Notes: generated by a model from the sequence alone, not told the origin. Counted from the stretch's first letter, positions 22,433 to 34,776 are shown. The stretch: 64,000 bases of DNA from Aselliscus stoliczkanus (GCA_033961575.1 CM066737.1:45112771-45176770); one strand, 5' to 3'. A program made the numbers and translations.

Positions 22433-23580
22433 TAAAAAAATCTTTCATTGTGAAATAAACATTTTTTAAAAAAATTAGTTTCAGGTGTACAACACAATGC
22501 AATAGTTATACTTTTTACCACTCAAAGTGACAACCCCCCTCCCCCAGTTCGCCACCCCACTTCTCCCCTCCCCATATCATACATATGTATTACAATTCCT
22601 TTGACTCCCTTCCACAGTATACTCCACATCCAGTGACTATATATTCAGTTGCAGTTGGCATACAATATTATACAACATCAGCTTCAGGTGTACAGTACAG
22701 TGATCAAGCCTCTACTCCCTCCATGAAGTGGTCTCCCTAACAAGACATGTGACTATCTGACACACCACAAAATTTTTACAGCATTATTATATTTCCAGAA
22801 CTGTGTTTCATATCTCTGTGGCAATATTATAGTTGTCTATTTATGCTGTCTAATCCCTTCCCCTTCCCCCTTATCCCCACCCCCCTCCCAACTAGCAACC
22901 CTCAGTTTTTCCTCCATATCTATGAGTCTGTTTACTTTCATCATTCATTCAATTTTTCAGATTCCACATATAAATGAGATCATATGGTACTTGTCTTTCT
23001 CCGACTGACTTATTTCAATTAACATAATAGTCTCTTCACAATATTATCATTTACATTCCCAGAACTGCCCCCCAAATCCCTGCAGCAACATTGTAGTCAC
23101 CCACCTATGCTGTCCAAAACCTTCCCCCTCTCCCTCATCCCCACTACCTCCCAGCCAGCAACCATCAATTTTTCCTTTGTATCTGCTTGATATGATTTCA
23201 GTCTTCTTAAATTTACTGAGACTTGTTTTGTGGCCTAATGTGGTCTGTCTTGGAAAATGTCCCATGTGCACTTGAGAAGAATGTATATTCTGTTTTCTCA
23301 GGATGAAATGCTCTAAAAATATCGACGAAGTCCAGCTGGTCTAAAGTGTCATTTAAGGCCCCTCTTTCTGTGTTGATTTTCTGTCTAAAGGGTCTGTCCG
23401 TTGGTAATAATGGGGTGTTGAAGTCCCCTACTATGATAGTGTTACTGTTGATCTCTGTCTTTATGTCTGTAAAAATCTGTTCTATGTAATTAGGAGTTCC
23501 TATGTTGGCTGCATTGATGTTTATTAGGGTTATAGTGCCCTTCTTTGTCTTTTATTGTAGTCATTTTAAAGTCTATTTTG
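22433..23580 (-). mobile_element. RT-less L1, 5'-truncated, nested in the host L1
   Basis: Flanked by AGTATGGACATTTT at 22419-22432 and 23581-23594. It holds the L1 3' UTR (with the same duplicated block as 2014-5393), then at about 23175-23190 the same jump to the endonuclease region of ORF2, and ends there by 5' truncation. It matches the first element closely on both sides of the junction, for example 'cttgatatgatttcag' against 'cttgatatgacttcaa' followed by 'cttaaatttactga'. It is therefore a second copy of the same deleted L1 form. Confidence 0.85.
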
Positions 23581-24345
23581 AGTATGGACATTTTAACTAT
23601 ATTAATTCTTCCTATCCATGAGCATGGTATGTGTTTCCATTTATTTGTATCTTCTTTAATTTCTCTCTTCAGTGTCTTATAGTTTTCTCAGAACAGGTGT
23701 TCTACTTCTTTGGTTAAATTTATTCTTAAGTATTTTATAGTTCTTGAAGCAACTGTAATAGGGACTGTTTCTCCTTCTGATAGTTTGTTATTGGTGTATA
23801 CAAATGCAACAGATTTCTGAATATTGATTTTGTATCCTGCTACATTACTGAATTCATTTATGAGTTCCAACAGTTTTTTGGTGGAGTCTTTTGTGTTCTC
23901 TATGTATAGTATCATGTCATCTGAATATAATGACACTTCCCTTGCCAATTTGGATGCCTTTTATTTCTTTTCCTTTTCTGAGTGCTGAGGCTAGAACTTC
24001 CAGAACTATGTTGAATAAACATGGAGAAAGTGGATAGCTTTTTCTTGTTTCTGATCTTAAGGGGAATGGTTTTAGCTTTTCCCCATTGAGTATGATGTTA
24101 GTTGTGTGTTTATCATATATGGCCTTTATTATGTTGAGATATGATCCCTCTGTTCCCACTTTGCTAAGAGTTTTTGTCATAAATGGCTGCTGGATTTTGT
24201 CAAATGCTTTTTCTGTATCTATTGATATGGCCATATGATTTTCATTTTTCATTTTGTTAATGTGAGGTATTATGTTAATTGATTTGCAGATATTGAACTA
24301 ACCTAGCATACCAGGAATGAATCCCACTTGATCGTGGTGTATGAT

Positions 24346-24819
24346 CCTTTTTTATTTTAAGATTTTATTGGGGAATTGGGGGAGGGGAATTGGGCAAGGG
24401 GACCAGCTAAGTTGCTGTTCTTCAATCTCTATTGTGGAGGGTGCCAGTTACCATCTGGCTTCCCGACAGTTCGTGGCCTCTAAGCTCAAGGTGCTTTGTT
24501 CAATCTTAGTTGTGGGTGTGCGGGAGTCGAACCAGTAGCCTCATTGTTAAGAGTGCACACTCTATCCTCTGAGCCATCTGGGCGGCAGCTCAGCTCGAGG
24601 TGCCAAGTTCAATCTTTAGTTGCAGGTGGGCTTCACCCACCATTGAACAGGCCATCTTGTTACACCAGTCGAACGATCCTGCCACCTGTTGGCAACTCTG
24701 TGACAGCTCAGCTAAGGCCAGTTTTCACTGGCCCATGTGGCAATCGTACCAGCGGCCCCGTTGCTCACAGCACACATACCAAGCCAACTCTTAACCAACT
24801 GAGCCACTCGGCCGGCCCC
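24346..24819 (-). mobile_element. Composite SINE with three tRNA-like heads
   Basis: Antisense. Reading from the right: head 1 ('actgagccactcggccggcc'), head 2 around 24660-24690 and head 3 around 24535-24595 ('ctgagccatctgggcggcag'), then the common tail 'gattttattggggaattggg'. Each module has a B-box-like 'gttcgatcc/gtcgaacc' word. Inserted in the host L1 RT region between 'gtatgatcc' and 'ctgaccctttt'. Confidence 0.8.
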
Positions 24820-26090
24820 TGACCCTTTTAATGTATTGCTGAATCCAGTTTGCTAGTATTTTGTTGAAAATTTCTGTCTATGTTCATTAGGGATATAGGC
24901 CTATAGTTTTCTCTTTTTTGTAACGTCTTTGTCTGATTTTGGGATCAGAGTAATAATGGCCTCATTAAATGTGCTTGGAAGCCTTCCCTGCTTCTGAATT
25001 TTTTGGAATAGTTTGAGGAGAATAAGTATTAATTCTTTTTTAAGTGTTTTGTAAAATTCACCTGTGAAGCCATCTCTTCCAGGACTTTTGTTTGTTGGAA
25101 GCTTGTTGATTACTAATTCAGTTTCTTTGGTAGTAATCAGTCTGTTCAGCATTTCTGTTTCTTCTTGGTTCAGAGTTGGAAGATTGTATGCTGCTAGAAA
25201 TTTATTCATTTCTTCCAAATTGTCGAATTTGTTGGAATATAGTTGCTCATAGTATTTTTAAAACTTGCAATATTTCTGTGGTATCTTGTTCTTTTTATTT
25301 CCGGTTTTATTAATTTGGGCCCTCTCTTTTTCTTGATGAGTCTAGCTAAGGTTTTTTTCAATTTTGTTTATCCAAAAGTCCAGTGCTTGGTTTCATTGAT
25401 CTTTTTTATTGTTGTTTTTTTTGGGTTTCTATTTTATTTATTTCTGCTCTGATATTTATTATTTCCTTCCTTGTACTCGGTTTCAGCTTGTTTTGCTGTA
25501 GTATTCTTTCCAGTTTCCTTAGGTGTAAAGATAGCCTCTTAATTTGAGATTTTTCTTGTTTCTTTAGATTGGCCTGCATTGCTATGAATTTCCCTCTTAG
25601 GAGTACTTTTGCTGCATTTCATGGATTTTCCATTGTTGTATTTTCATTTTCATTTGTCTGGAGGTATATTTTGGTTTCTTCCTTGATCTCATTTTTGACT
25701 CACTCGCTATTCAGTAACATGTTATTCAGCCTCCATGTATTTGTGTGTTTTCCAGTTTTTTTCTTGTAGTTGATTTCTAGTTTCATAGCATTGTGGTCAG
25801 AGAAGACACTTGATATATTTTCAGTTTTCTTAAATTTATTAAGACATGTTTTGTGGCCTAACATGTGGTCTATCTTGGAAAATGTTCCATGTGCTCTTGA
25901 AAAGAATGTATATTCTTTGGCTTTGTGATGAAATGCTCTGAAAATATCAATTAAATCCAGCTGGTCTCATGTGTCATTTAAGGCTGCAGTTTCCACATTG
26001 ATTTTCTGTCTGGAAGATCTGTCCCTTGTCAGTGGTGTGTTGAAGTCCCCTGCTATGATAGTGTTACTGTTGATCTCTGTCTTTATGTCA

Positions 26091-26105
26091 GTCAGTATCT
26101 GTTTT
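26091..26105. repeat. Target-site duplication of the CDKN2AIPNL retrocopy, left
   Basis: GTCAGTATCTGTTTT, repeated exactly at 28617-28631. The host L1 resumes after the right copy. Confidence 0.9.
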
Positions 26106-26956
26106 TTTCTAGCCCCCTTTATTCCAGAAATAGATAAAGGATGAAATTACGAAACACTAGTTTATTTTACAGGTAAGATAGCCACAGATTTTGTAATGGT
26201 AAGATGAGAGCAAAATCAGGCAGCTTAAGCTAAGGAAATGAGAGAACACCCATTGTGAAATAGTATCAGAAAATCTGACTTTGGTTAATTAGAGAAGTCT
26301 TCAAAAATAAACTGAAGGAGATCTGGCAGAGGCTGCAGATAATCAGTCAGTCAGTCCACAATTGAAGCTTGCTGTAAGCAATGGATACGTTCCTGATAGG
26401 ACACTATTTTATTGAGACATTATATCTTATAGAGAAAATAGAATCTATGATGAGAAACCTATGGAAAACACATTTTAAAAGTGAACAATCGCACTCTTGA
26501 TTTTTCACTTTATAATTTGGCTTTTTAGACCTCATAAATCTGTTCAGATAATCAGAATGGAAAGAGGCTAGGCTACATTTGAGGGAAAGAAAGTAAGGCT
26601 CATTAAGCACATGCTTGGCCCTCTAACATCCTAATCCTTGCCATAGCTTTGTGGTATTTCTATGATCTCCATTTTCCCATGGGCAAGAGCAGGGGGAGAG
26701 AAGTAGCTTGTCCAAGTTCATACTTGTAGACCTGAGATCCTGTTTCTTCATGTGGGCACCCCTAGCGGTCACTACAGATTAAAGCTGGAAGCTGCACAGA
26801 TGTCCATCCAAGGTGTGTAGTCTGACCTTAGCCTTGAGCCATGGGCAAGAGTCAGCCCCCTTTTCTGTCCCCAGATACCATGTTCCCACCACCAGCTCAC
26901 TTCATCACTTCTCCTGGTTCAATTACCTGGGTTTACCAGGAGAGTAAGCTAAAGCG

Positions 26957-27292
26957 GGATCCACTGTCTTATTCATCACCATACCCAGGACCAAACACCC
27001 TGATGAGTGAATCCTGCTGAAGTTCCTCTCAGTATTTATGGCTAGAGATAAGTACTTAATGGTGGGTACTAAATAAAAAAGAGGAACAGGGAAGGAAGTA
27101 GTAAAGAAAAGATACGTTAACTAAGGATCCACTGTCTTATTCATCACCATACCCAGGACCAAACACCCTGATGAGTGAATCCTGCTGAAGTTCCTCTCAG
27201 TATTTATGGCTAGAGATAAGTACTTAATGGTGGGTACTAAATAAAAAAGAGGAACAGGGAAGGAAGTAGTAAAGAAAAGATACGTTAACTAA
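26957..27292. repeat. Perfect 168-bp tandem duplication
   Basis: Units 26957-27124 and 27125-27292 both run from 'ggatccactgtcttattc' to 'gatacgttaactaa'. Reading base by base, I find no difference between them. It lies in the 3' UTR part of the retrocopy. Either a very recent duplication or an assembly error. Confidence 0.95.
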
Positions 27293-27631
27293 AAGAGGGC
27301 AGTTCATACCAGAATTTCAGGGCAAAGCAGCATTGCACTTTAGTATTTCTTGTGGGGCTGTGTGCATGACAATTCAAGTCTAGAGGACTGGAGCCTCAGG
27401 CTCCCTCCAGAAAAACAGAATGTGGGCTTCACTCAACCATCTGGGAGAACTGCGAGAATCTGTAGATCAACTGGCTGCCTGCACCAAGCTGTGGAATCTT
27501 TTGTCAGTTTTAAAATAAGGGCACATGCCTTTCCGTAGGCTGCCTCTTCCCATGAGCTGAGGAGTGAGTACCTGATGATGAGGCCTGCAGTTTTGATTCT
27601 CACTCATCTGTTTTTTTAAAAATGAGTGTGT

Positions 27632-27771
27632 AGGGCCCGCCAAGTGGCTCAGTTGGTTAAGAGCTCGCTCAAGGGTGTGAGCTGAGCTCTGAGGAACACA
27701 GTTCGATGCCCAGCCCGAGTTGAGCTGCTGCTGAGCTGCCAACAGGTAGCAGGATGGCTCAGCTAAAAAAA
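27632..27771 (+). mobile_element. tRNA-derived SINE, intermediate form
   Basis: Sense: 'gggcccgccaagtggctcag' head, then 'gagctgccaacaggtagcag' and 'gatggctcagcta' plus an A tail. Flanks AAAAATGAGTGTGT at 27618-27631 and 27772-27785. Inserted in the retrocopy after it landed, or already present in the parent 3' UTR. Confidence 0.85.
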
Positions 27772-28616
27772 AAAAATGAGTGTGTGACAGTGGGGTATAT
27801 TGGTGGCATAAACTTCAGCTAGAAATAACTAAATAAGGGATCTGGTTTGCCTCAGTGGGGGAAAAAAAAGAACCATAAAACAGAATTACAGTTAAAGGTA
27901 CACTGTTGAGAAATCCAAATTGTAAAACCTACCTGCCATTACTACATCAACATAAAAAAATTACACACTTTTAACAAAAATTCTGACGGATATTCAAAAA
28001 CCAAATAAAAAGGAGGGCATGATTTATACATACATAAATATCCATGCATATTTTACAGTGATGGCTACTGGAAGAATGAGACTTAAAATTCCACTTTCAG
28101 TTGCCTCGTTTCTACATGTTGGTAGGACCAGGAGTCTTAGAGCTTCTGTGGTCAATGGCACATTCATTCCAGCCTCCTTTCTAAGCCTGTAGCTGATGAT
28201 GAAAATGTGATGACTCTTCTGCCTTAGCTTTGATGATTTCTCTTTCATTCACTTCTGATAGTAAACTGTGGCAGGTCTTCCACTCCAATCCCATCAGCCA
28301 TTTCCATGAACTTATCTAAAAGGTGTTTGTTGTAACTGCAACCCAGGAAGAGGTGGTTGGCCCAGACCATGGAGAGGGACAGCAGCTGGTCCAGGCGGCC
28401 GCCTCCGTCAGGCGGGTTGCAGTGGTCGGGCAGGTGACACAGGATGAATTCCATGCAGGCCTTCCATTGTTTCTCGCTCTCTGAGTAGGACCGGAACTGC
28501 TCGGCGAAGTTAGTTGCCTGATGCACCTCCAAAACGAGCTCCTCCACTGCTACAGCCACCTCGCCACCCACCATGGCGCCCTCCGCTGCTGAGGGCCGTA
28601 TGCTCCTGCTGCCTTT

Positions 28617-28631
28617 GTCAGTATCTGTTTT
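28617..28631. repeat. Target-site duplication of the CDKN2AIPNL retrocopy, right
   Basis: GTCAGTATCTGTTTT, identical to 26091-26105. Confidence 0.9.
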
Positions 28632-29606
28632 ATATATTTAGGGTCTCCTATGTTAGGTGCATAGATGTTTACTAGGGTTATTTCCTCTTGTGGGTCGATC
28701 CCTTTATTATTATGTAGTACCCTTCTTTGTGTTTTATTATATTCTTCAATTTAAAATCTATTTTGTCTGATATAAGTATTTTTACTCCAGCTTCTTCCTC
28801 ATTTCTATTTGCATGAAATATTTTTCTCTGTCCCTTTACTTTTAGCCTGTATGTGTCTTTTGATCTGTGGTGAATCTTTTGTATACAGCATATGCAGGGT
28901 CTTGCTTTCTTATCCAATCAGCAACCCTATGTCTTTTGATTGGAGCATTTAATCCATTTACATTTAATGTAATTATTGATAGGTGCATATTTATTGCCAT
29001 TTTGTTCTTTGTGTTTCTTCATTAGTTAGATCCTTTTTCTCTTCTGTGTAAAGAAGCCCTTTTAACATTTCCTGCAATCCTGGTTTGGTGGTAATGAATT
29101 CCTTTAGCTTATTCTTTTCTGGGAAGCTCTTTGTCTCTCCTTCAATTTTAAATGATAGCCTTGCTGCATAAAGCAGTCTAGGTTGTAGGCCTTTGTTTTT
29201 CATCACTTTGAATACCTCATACCACTCCCTTCTTGCCTGCAAGGTTTCTGTAGAAAAGTCAGCTGATATTCTTATGGGCGTATCCTTGTAAGTAACTTGC
29301 GGCCTGTCTTTTGCTGCTTTTAGGATTCTGTCTTAATCTTTAACCTTTGCCATTTTCTCTATAATGTGTCTGTGTGGGTCTGTTTGGGTTCATCTTGGTT
29401 GGCACTGTCTGCACTTCCTGGGCTTGTATGTCGATTTCCTTCTCCAGGTTAGGGATGTTTTCAGTCATTATTACTTCAAATATGTTCTCAATCTCCTGTC
29501 CCTCTCTTCTCCTTCTGGTATTCTTATGATCTGCATGTTGTAGCACTTGATGTTATTGCTCAGCTCTCTTAAACTATTTTCAGTGCTTCTTATTGTTTTT
29601 TCTTTT

Positions 29607-30106
29607 TTCTTTTCAAGAGTTTTATTGGGGAATTTAGGGAGGGGAACAGAGAAGCTGCTGTCCTTTTTTCTTCAATCTAGTTGTGGAGGACGTTGCTTCA
29701 CTGGCCCATGTTGGTATCGTCATTGTGCTCTTCCTGGCTGATGCTCTTCCTGGGTGAGGCAGTCGCTCGCCAGCTTCTGGACGGCCACTCACTACAGCTC
29801 TTGGCAGCTCATGCTGGCTGCCAGCCTCTCATGCTGGCAGCTGGCCGCTCACTGTAGCCTATGGCAGTCCACTGCAGCAGAGGCTTCAGCTCACACCATT
29901 GCTGGCCATCTTAGCTATGGAGGCAATGAGGTGGTGCTGTCATTCATCATCTTAGCTATAAGGCAACCAGGTGGAGCTGTTGTTCACCACCTTAACTATA
30001 GAGGGCAGTGTGACTGGTCTTCATATGTGGGATGCGAACCTGGGCCCTGCTGCTCAGAGCTGGCGTCCCAAGCCAGTTTCTAACCAATGCACCACTCGGC
30101 CAGCCC
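29607..30106 (-). mobile_element. Long tRNA-derived SINE inside L1 ORF1
   Basis: Antisense, tail 'gagttttattggggaattta' at the left, head 'accactcggccagccc' at the right. It splits the ORF1 reading frame of the host L1. An extra repeated 'catcttagctat' block (about 29907-30000) makes it longer than other copies. Confidence 0.85.
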
Positions 30107-31139
30107 AATTCTTTTTTCTTTTTGTTGTTCCATTTGGATGATCTCTTCTATCTTGTCTTCCAGGTCTCTGATTTGATGCTGTGCTTCATCTAATCTGCTG
30201 GTAATTCCTTCGAGTGTGTTCTTTATTTCAGTAATTGCATTCATTAGTTCTAGCTGGTTGTTTTTCATGATTTTTCTATCCTTCTTTATATTCTCACAAA
30301 TTTCCTTGAACATTGTAATCATCAGTGTTCTGAACTCTGCCTCTGATAGGTTGGTGACCTCTATTTCATCCAGTTCCACTGATTCCGGAGGTTTCTTCTG
30401 TTCTTTTATTTGGGATGTGTTTCTTTGTTTCCCCATTCTGGCTTATTCTCTGTGCTTGCTTCGATGTAACAGGTAGATCCCTAGGTCTCTCAGTCTTTGC
30501 TGGGTGGACTTATGTGGTATGAGTCCTTTATATTTGAATTGCTCAGTCTCCCTATTCTCCTGTGTGTGTGTTCCAGTGGTGTCCCTTGTGTTGTGTCTTC
30601 TCCAGTTGAAGTTGAGCTTTGATTGCTTTTGGCTTGTCAGTAGGTGGGATTGATTCCCAGGCTGACTAGCTGTGAGGATTGGCTATGTCCACAGTGTAAG
30701 AGCTTTTGTGTGAAGATTGACCCCTCAGATGAGGCTTGGCCCCTATGGACTCTTGTGCCTGTAGAGAGTTCCCTTTGGGCGTGACTCTTGCAGGTTAAAT
30801 CCAGTAATGTTCTGGTTGGTCTAGAGTTGGCCTCTGGGTGTGATGATTGTTGTGCCTCTTTGGTTGGGCCTTGGTGCAGAGCAATTTTAGAACAAAACAG
30901 ATCAACAAGCACAACAGCAACAGCCACAAAAAGAAACCAGATACTCTTACATTTAAAAACAACTGACAACCCACACTCAACATGCACAGAAGTAACCAAA
31001 ATACCATAAAAACAATAGGAACACAATAAACAAAATAGCAACACCAAAAGAAAAAATAATTTCAGAAAAATTGATAGGAGGAAAAGTACAGCAGGGAAAA
31101 GAAAAAAAAAAGGGAGAGAGAGTGGAGAGAAAACAACAA

Positions 31140-31250
31140 AAACAAAACATATATGTGTGTAGATATATATGAACTTATATAAACTTATATACTTATACAT
31201 ATATATGAACTTATATAAACATATATACTTATATAAAAACTAAAAATGAT
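31140..31250. repeat. AT-rich imperfect tandem repeat
   Basis: Repeats of 'gaacttatataaac' and 'tatatacttatac' in the L1 5' UTR region, bordered by an A-rich tract (31010-31330). Confidence 0.75.
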
Positions 31251-32329
31251 AATAAAATAGAAAAACAAAAACAACCAATACAAAAAACAAACAGACAAAA
31301 AAACAAAACAAATAACAAAAAAAAACAACATTGCCAGTCTTGGCTAAAGTCTGCCAAGCTATCTCCAGGTTGTCCTCTGCTGTACAAAAGCTCCTCTGCA
31401 TCTTGTGGAGGCAGAGTTGACCACCTGGTGCCAAGAGTGACCCTGGCGATGCAGCTCTAGATAAGTGGGGCTATGGGGTGTGGTAGGTAGTTTTCACAAA
31501 GTCAGTGCCGTTTTTGTTATTGCCTGCCCAGATGCATGCGCTGAGAGCACCACAGCCAGAAGACTCGCTGTGTGCAGCCAGAAGACTCCTGGGACTTAGG
31601 GCACTCTTTCCACTGTGGGCTGTGAAGGGGGTGAGATTCAGGAGCTGCTAAAAACCCAGTGCTACTTCTGCTGTGTCCTATTGTGACTCAGCAGCTGAAG
31701 TTGCCCTGCTGGTAGCCAAACCACTCATGAAAAGTGTTTTCAGTGTAGGCAGTCCCACAATCCCTTCAGCCTCTTCCCTAGCTGAGTTTTTCCAGTTCCT
31801 GGGGGTAGGAGCACCTCTGTAATCTGACACTACTCCTCCTTTCAGGGACCAGTTTAGGACTGTGGAAGGGCTGGGGTAGGATTGCTGAGGGAGGGTGGAA
31901 GTGGGGTCCCGGTTATGAAGTTGCTTTTTGCTTTCTGTCTAAGAAATCCCAGCCATAGTTTTCAGGTGAGGCTTCTGCCTCAGGCGCTGGGCACATGCTC
32001 TATGCTGAACTCTGCAGGACTGTGGGGCATCGGGATGGAGCCTGTTGCCCTGCTGCTGTAACAAATCCGGTTTGCTTCCTGGGGCCCCGCATGTCTCTGC
32101 AGCCATGGATGCAGGCTGAGTCTCTGCACACCCTCCTTCTTTCTTCCCCCACTCGCCTGGTTTGCCCACCTTCAGTAAATCTTCATGTGAGTCTGCTAGC
32201 TTCTCTGTGTGATGAGCAGAGGTTTCTCTGATGAGTTATAGCTGTTCAATTTGTGGCAGTTTCTAGGGGAGAACTCGGGGAGCCCACCTCTATGCTGCCA
32301 TTTCTATAATGTCACATCCCAATTCTCCT

Positions 32330-34243
32330 TTTTTTGTTTGTTTCAGGTCAGATAGCCTCCTTCAGTAATGCAGGCCGTGTGGTAGAGAATTCCCTCAGCT
32401 TCTGTATGTCTGGAAAGGTCCTTCATTCCTCTTTCATATCTAAAGGATAACTTCACAGGATATGTTTATTTTTCTGGTTATTTCTCTCTTTCAGTAGTTT
32501 GAATATTTGATTCTACTCCATCCTGGTTTAAGAATTTCTGCAGAATAGTCTGATCATAATCTAATGGTCTTTCCTTCCTTGGAGAAGGCCTGTTAGTATT
32601 GATGTAATTAGGTGTTCTGTTTGTTTCTTGGATTTGAGCATCCAGTTCTTTTCATAGTTTTGTGACATTTTCATCAACTGTTTCAATAGACTCTCTGTGC
32701 CCTTATCCCTGTCTTCTCCTTCTGGTATACCAATCATTGTTATATTGCTGTTTTTGATTGGGTCAGAAAGTTCTTGTAGAGTTATTTCATTTCTTTTCAC
32801 TCTCAAGGATCTCTTCTTCCATCTTTATCATTTCCAGATTTCTATCTTTGATATGGCTAGTTCTTACCTCCATCTGGTCAGTTCTATTTCCTAGCCTGGC
32901 TATTTCATTTTTCATCTCTTTTATTGAGTTCCTCAGCTCCAGAATTTCTATTTGCTACTTTTTAAATATTTCAATATCATTGGTAAAATAATCATTGTGT
33001 TCATTGATTTTTATTTCTGAATTCATTAATCTGCCTGAGTTTTCTTGCATCTTGTTGAGTTTTTTCAGAACTGCAATCTTGAGTCCTCTGTCTTATAAGT
33101 CATGTATTTCCGTGACTTTAAGGTTGTTGGATTTTTTAGAGATTTTTCACTTTCTTGAGCTGCCTTGTTTCCTTGTTTATTCATGGCCATGAATGAATTT
33201 TTTTTCCTGAGCATCTGCAAAAGTATGCAGCAGGTTGATATGAAGAAGTCTTTCTTTTGCTTTTCAGTAAGTGGCTGTGGAGCATTTTATTTCCTCTCCT
33301 GTGCTGTTCCAACTTCTTGATGGGATATTTCCTGGGAAGGTAGGCTTCTCTTCTGTGACCAGTTAACCTTTGTCTCAGGGCACCACACCCATGGGAGAAT
33401 GTGTTCAGCGATGGGTTCCTGGGCATCTGAAATCCCAGTGCTCCCCCTTCACCCACATGCAGAGGTGTGAGTCACAGTAACTCTTGGTGTCCCCACTGTG
33501 ATCAACCGGTAAAGGAGGGGGTGGGGTGGGCTGGGGAGGCAGCAGGCACGCCTGTGGCCTGCTCTCTTTCAAGCACTGGCCTCTGCCAGACCACAGCTGC
33601 CTCTCCCATAGAGTTCCTTCCCTGTCACCAGAATTAGTTGTACTGTGTGTCTGCCACTTAGGAACTGTCTCCATCTTTCAGGGCTGTAGATATTCTGCTC
33701 TTAAGTTAAATGCTGTTACTGTTTTTGTGTTTGTTTGTTTTTTATTTTGTTTTTCTTTCTGGGGCCTGCTGGTAGCTCTAGGAGGGTACGATGGAAGGAG
33801 CTCTGAGAAGGTGTTGATTGGCAGCCCGGATTTGTGGCTTTGTTTTCTGCCTAGAAATGAGGGCTGTTACACCACAGTTATCAGAGCCTTTCTGTATTCT
33901 GTCTTTGCCCTCAGGTTTCTGCCCCATCACTGGGTTCAGCTTTATTATATGCTGATTCCCTCAGGTAGGATTGTTGGGGCCACAGAAAATGCTCCTACAC
34001 TCACTCCTCCCCTTTCCCAGGAATGCAGTGAGCTCTGGTCTGTCCAGTGACCACTGTCTCTGCACCTCTGCCTTCCCTCCTCCCATGTGCGTCCCAGTTC
34101 ACCAACCTTAAGATGTTTCTATTCACAGAACTCACAGACATGTTTGTGTGCTGCATCAATCCTTTGTTGAAATGCAGCTATTCAATTTGCTGTAAATTCT
34201 AGGGGAGATATCAAGGAGCATCCTTACATCACCATGTTCTGAC
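32330..34243 (-). mobile_element. Older L1 5' portion, antisense
   Basis: The minus-strand frame 32806-32561 has L1 ORF1 words ('ITMIGIPEGEDRDKGTESLL'). To the right lies a GC-richer 5' UTR ending near 34243. The 5' ends of this and the neighbouring L1 (about 32321) resemble each other ('ctcccctaga...caaattgaatagct'). This is probably the upper part of the L1 into which the 20.4-32.3 kb element inserted. Confidence 0.6.
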
Positions 34244-34776
34244 ATCTTCTATTTTATATTTTTGATGCAATTATAAATGGGATTGTTTTCTTAATTTATC
34301 TTTCTGAGAGTTCATTATTGATGTATAAAATGCAACCAATTTCTGAATATTAATTTTGTATGCTGCTACTACCTTAATTCATTTATCACTTCTAATAGTT
34401 TTTTGGTTGAATCTTTGGGGTTCACTATTTGCAGTATCATGTCATCTGCAAATAATGACAGTTTTACTTCTTTCCAATTTGGATGCATATTATTTCTTCT
34501 TTTTTTTTTGTCTGATTGCTGTGGCTAAGGACTTGCAATACTATGTTGAATAAAATTGGTGAAAGTGGACAGCCTTGTCTTGTTCCTGATCTTACGGGGA
34601 ATGCTTTTAGCTGTTCCCCATTGAGTATGATGTTAGCTGTGGATTTGTTATATATGGCCTTTATTATGTTTAGATATGCTCCCTGTATTCCTACCTTCCT
34701 GAGAGTTTTCATTATAAATGGGTGTTGGATTTTGTCAAATGCTTTTTTCGCATCTATTAATATGATCATGATTTTT

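Larger units (their letters stand above)
26106..28616 (-). pseudogene. CDKN2AIPNL: CDKN2AIPNL processed retrocopy, full mRNA length
   Basis: The minus-strand frame 28574-28245 encodes 109 residues that match the small XRN2-binding protein CDKN2AIPNL, a CDKN2AIP N-terminal-like protein of about 116 residues with the XTBD fold. Recognisable words are 'EQFRSYSESEKQWKA', 'LDQLLSLSMVWANHLFLGCS' and 'MADGIGVEDLPQF'. No introns are present. The insert starts about 42 bases upstream of the ATG, ends with an AATAAA signal (TTTATT on + at 26118-26123) and a short T run, and is bounded by a perfect 15-bp duplication. A stop after 'RSE' removes the last residues, apparently by a small deletion. Two Arg-to-Cys and other changes look like CpG decay. 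The long 3' part (to 26106) should be 3' UTR. It later gained a SINE (27632-27771) and a 168-bp tandem duplication. It lies antisense within the 41-kb intron. Confidence 0.85.
20437..32321 (-). mobile_element. Near full-length antisense L1, split by later insertions
   Basis: Parts of one L1 in order: 3' UTR and ORF2 end (20437-22418), ORF2 RT (23595-25300; '[15 protein letters not shown]' at about 23930, '[11 protein letters not shown]' at about 24235), endonuclease side of ORF2 (25300-26090 and from 28632), ORF1 (about 30436-28991; 'MGKQRNTSQIKEQKKP' start), and 5' UTR to about 32321. Insertions within it: SINE 22075-22203, L1 22433-23580, SINE 24346-24819, retrocopy 26106-28616 and SINE at about 29607-30106. 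Without these it is about 7 kb, which is close to full length. ORFs are broken (YSDD is an altered FADD box; stops throughout). Confidence 0.75.

Noticed and set aside
26957..27292. CRISPR-like or satellite array
   Set aside because: Only two direct copies without spacers; a simple tandem duplication.
30637..31200. 187-codon minus-strand open frame
   Set aside because: Comes from the T/A-rich L1 5' UTR; low-complexity Phe/Leu-rich peptide.
33526..34050. 174-codon + strand open frame
   Set aside because: Lies in the antisense 5' UTR of an old L1; no motif, no splice context.
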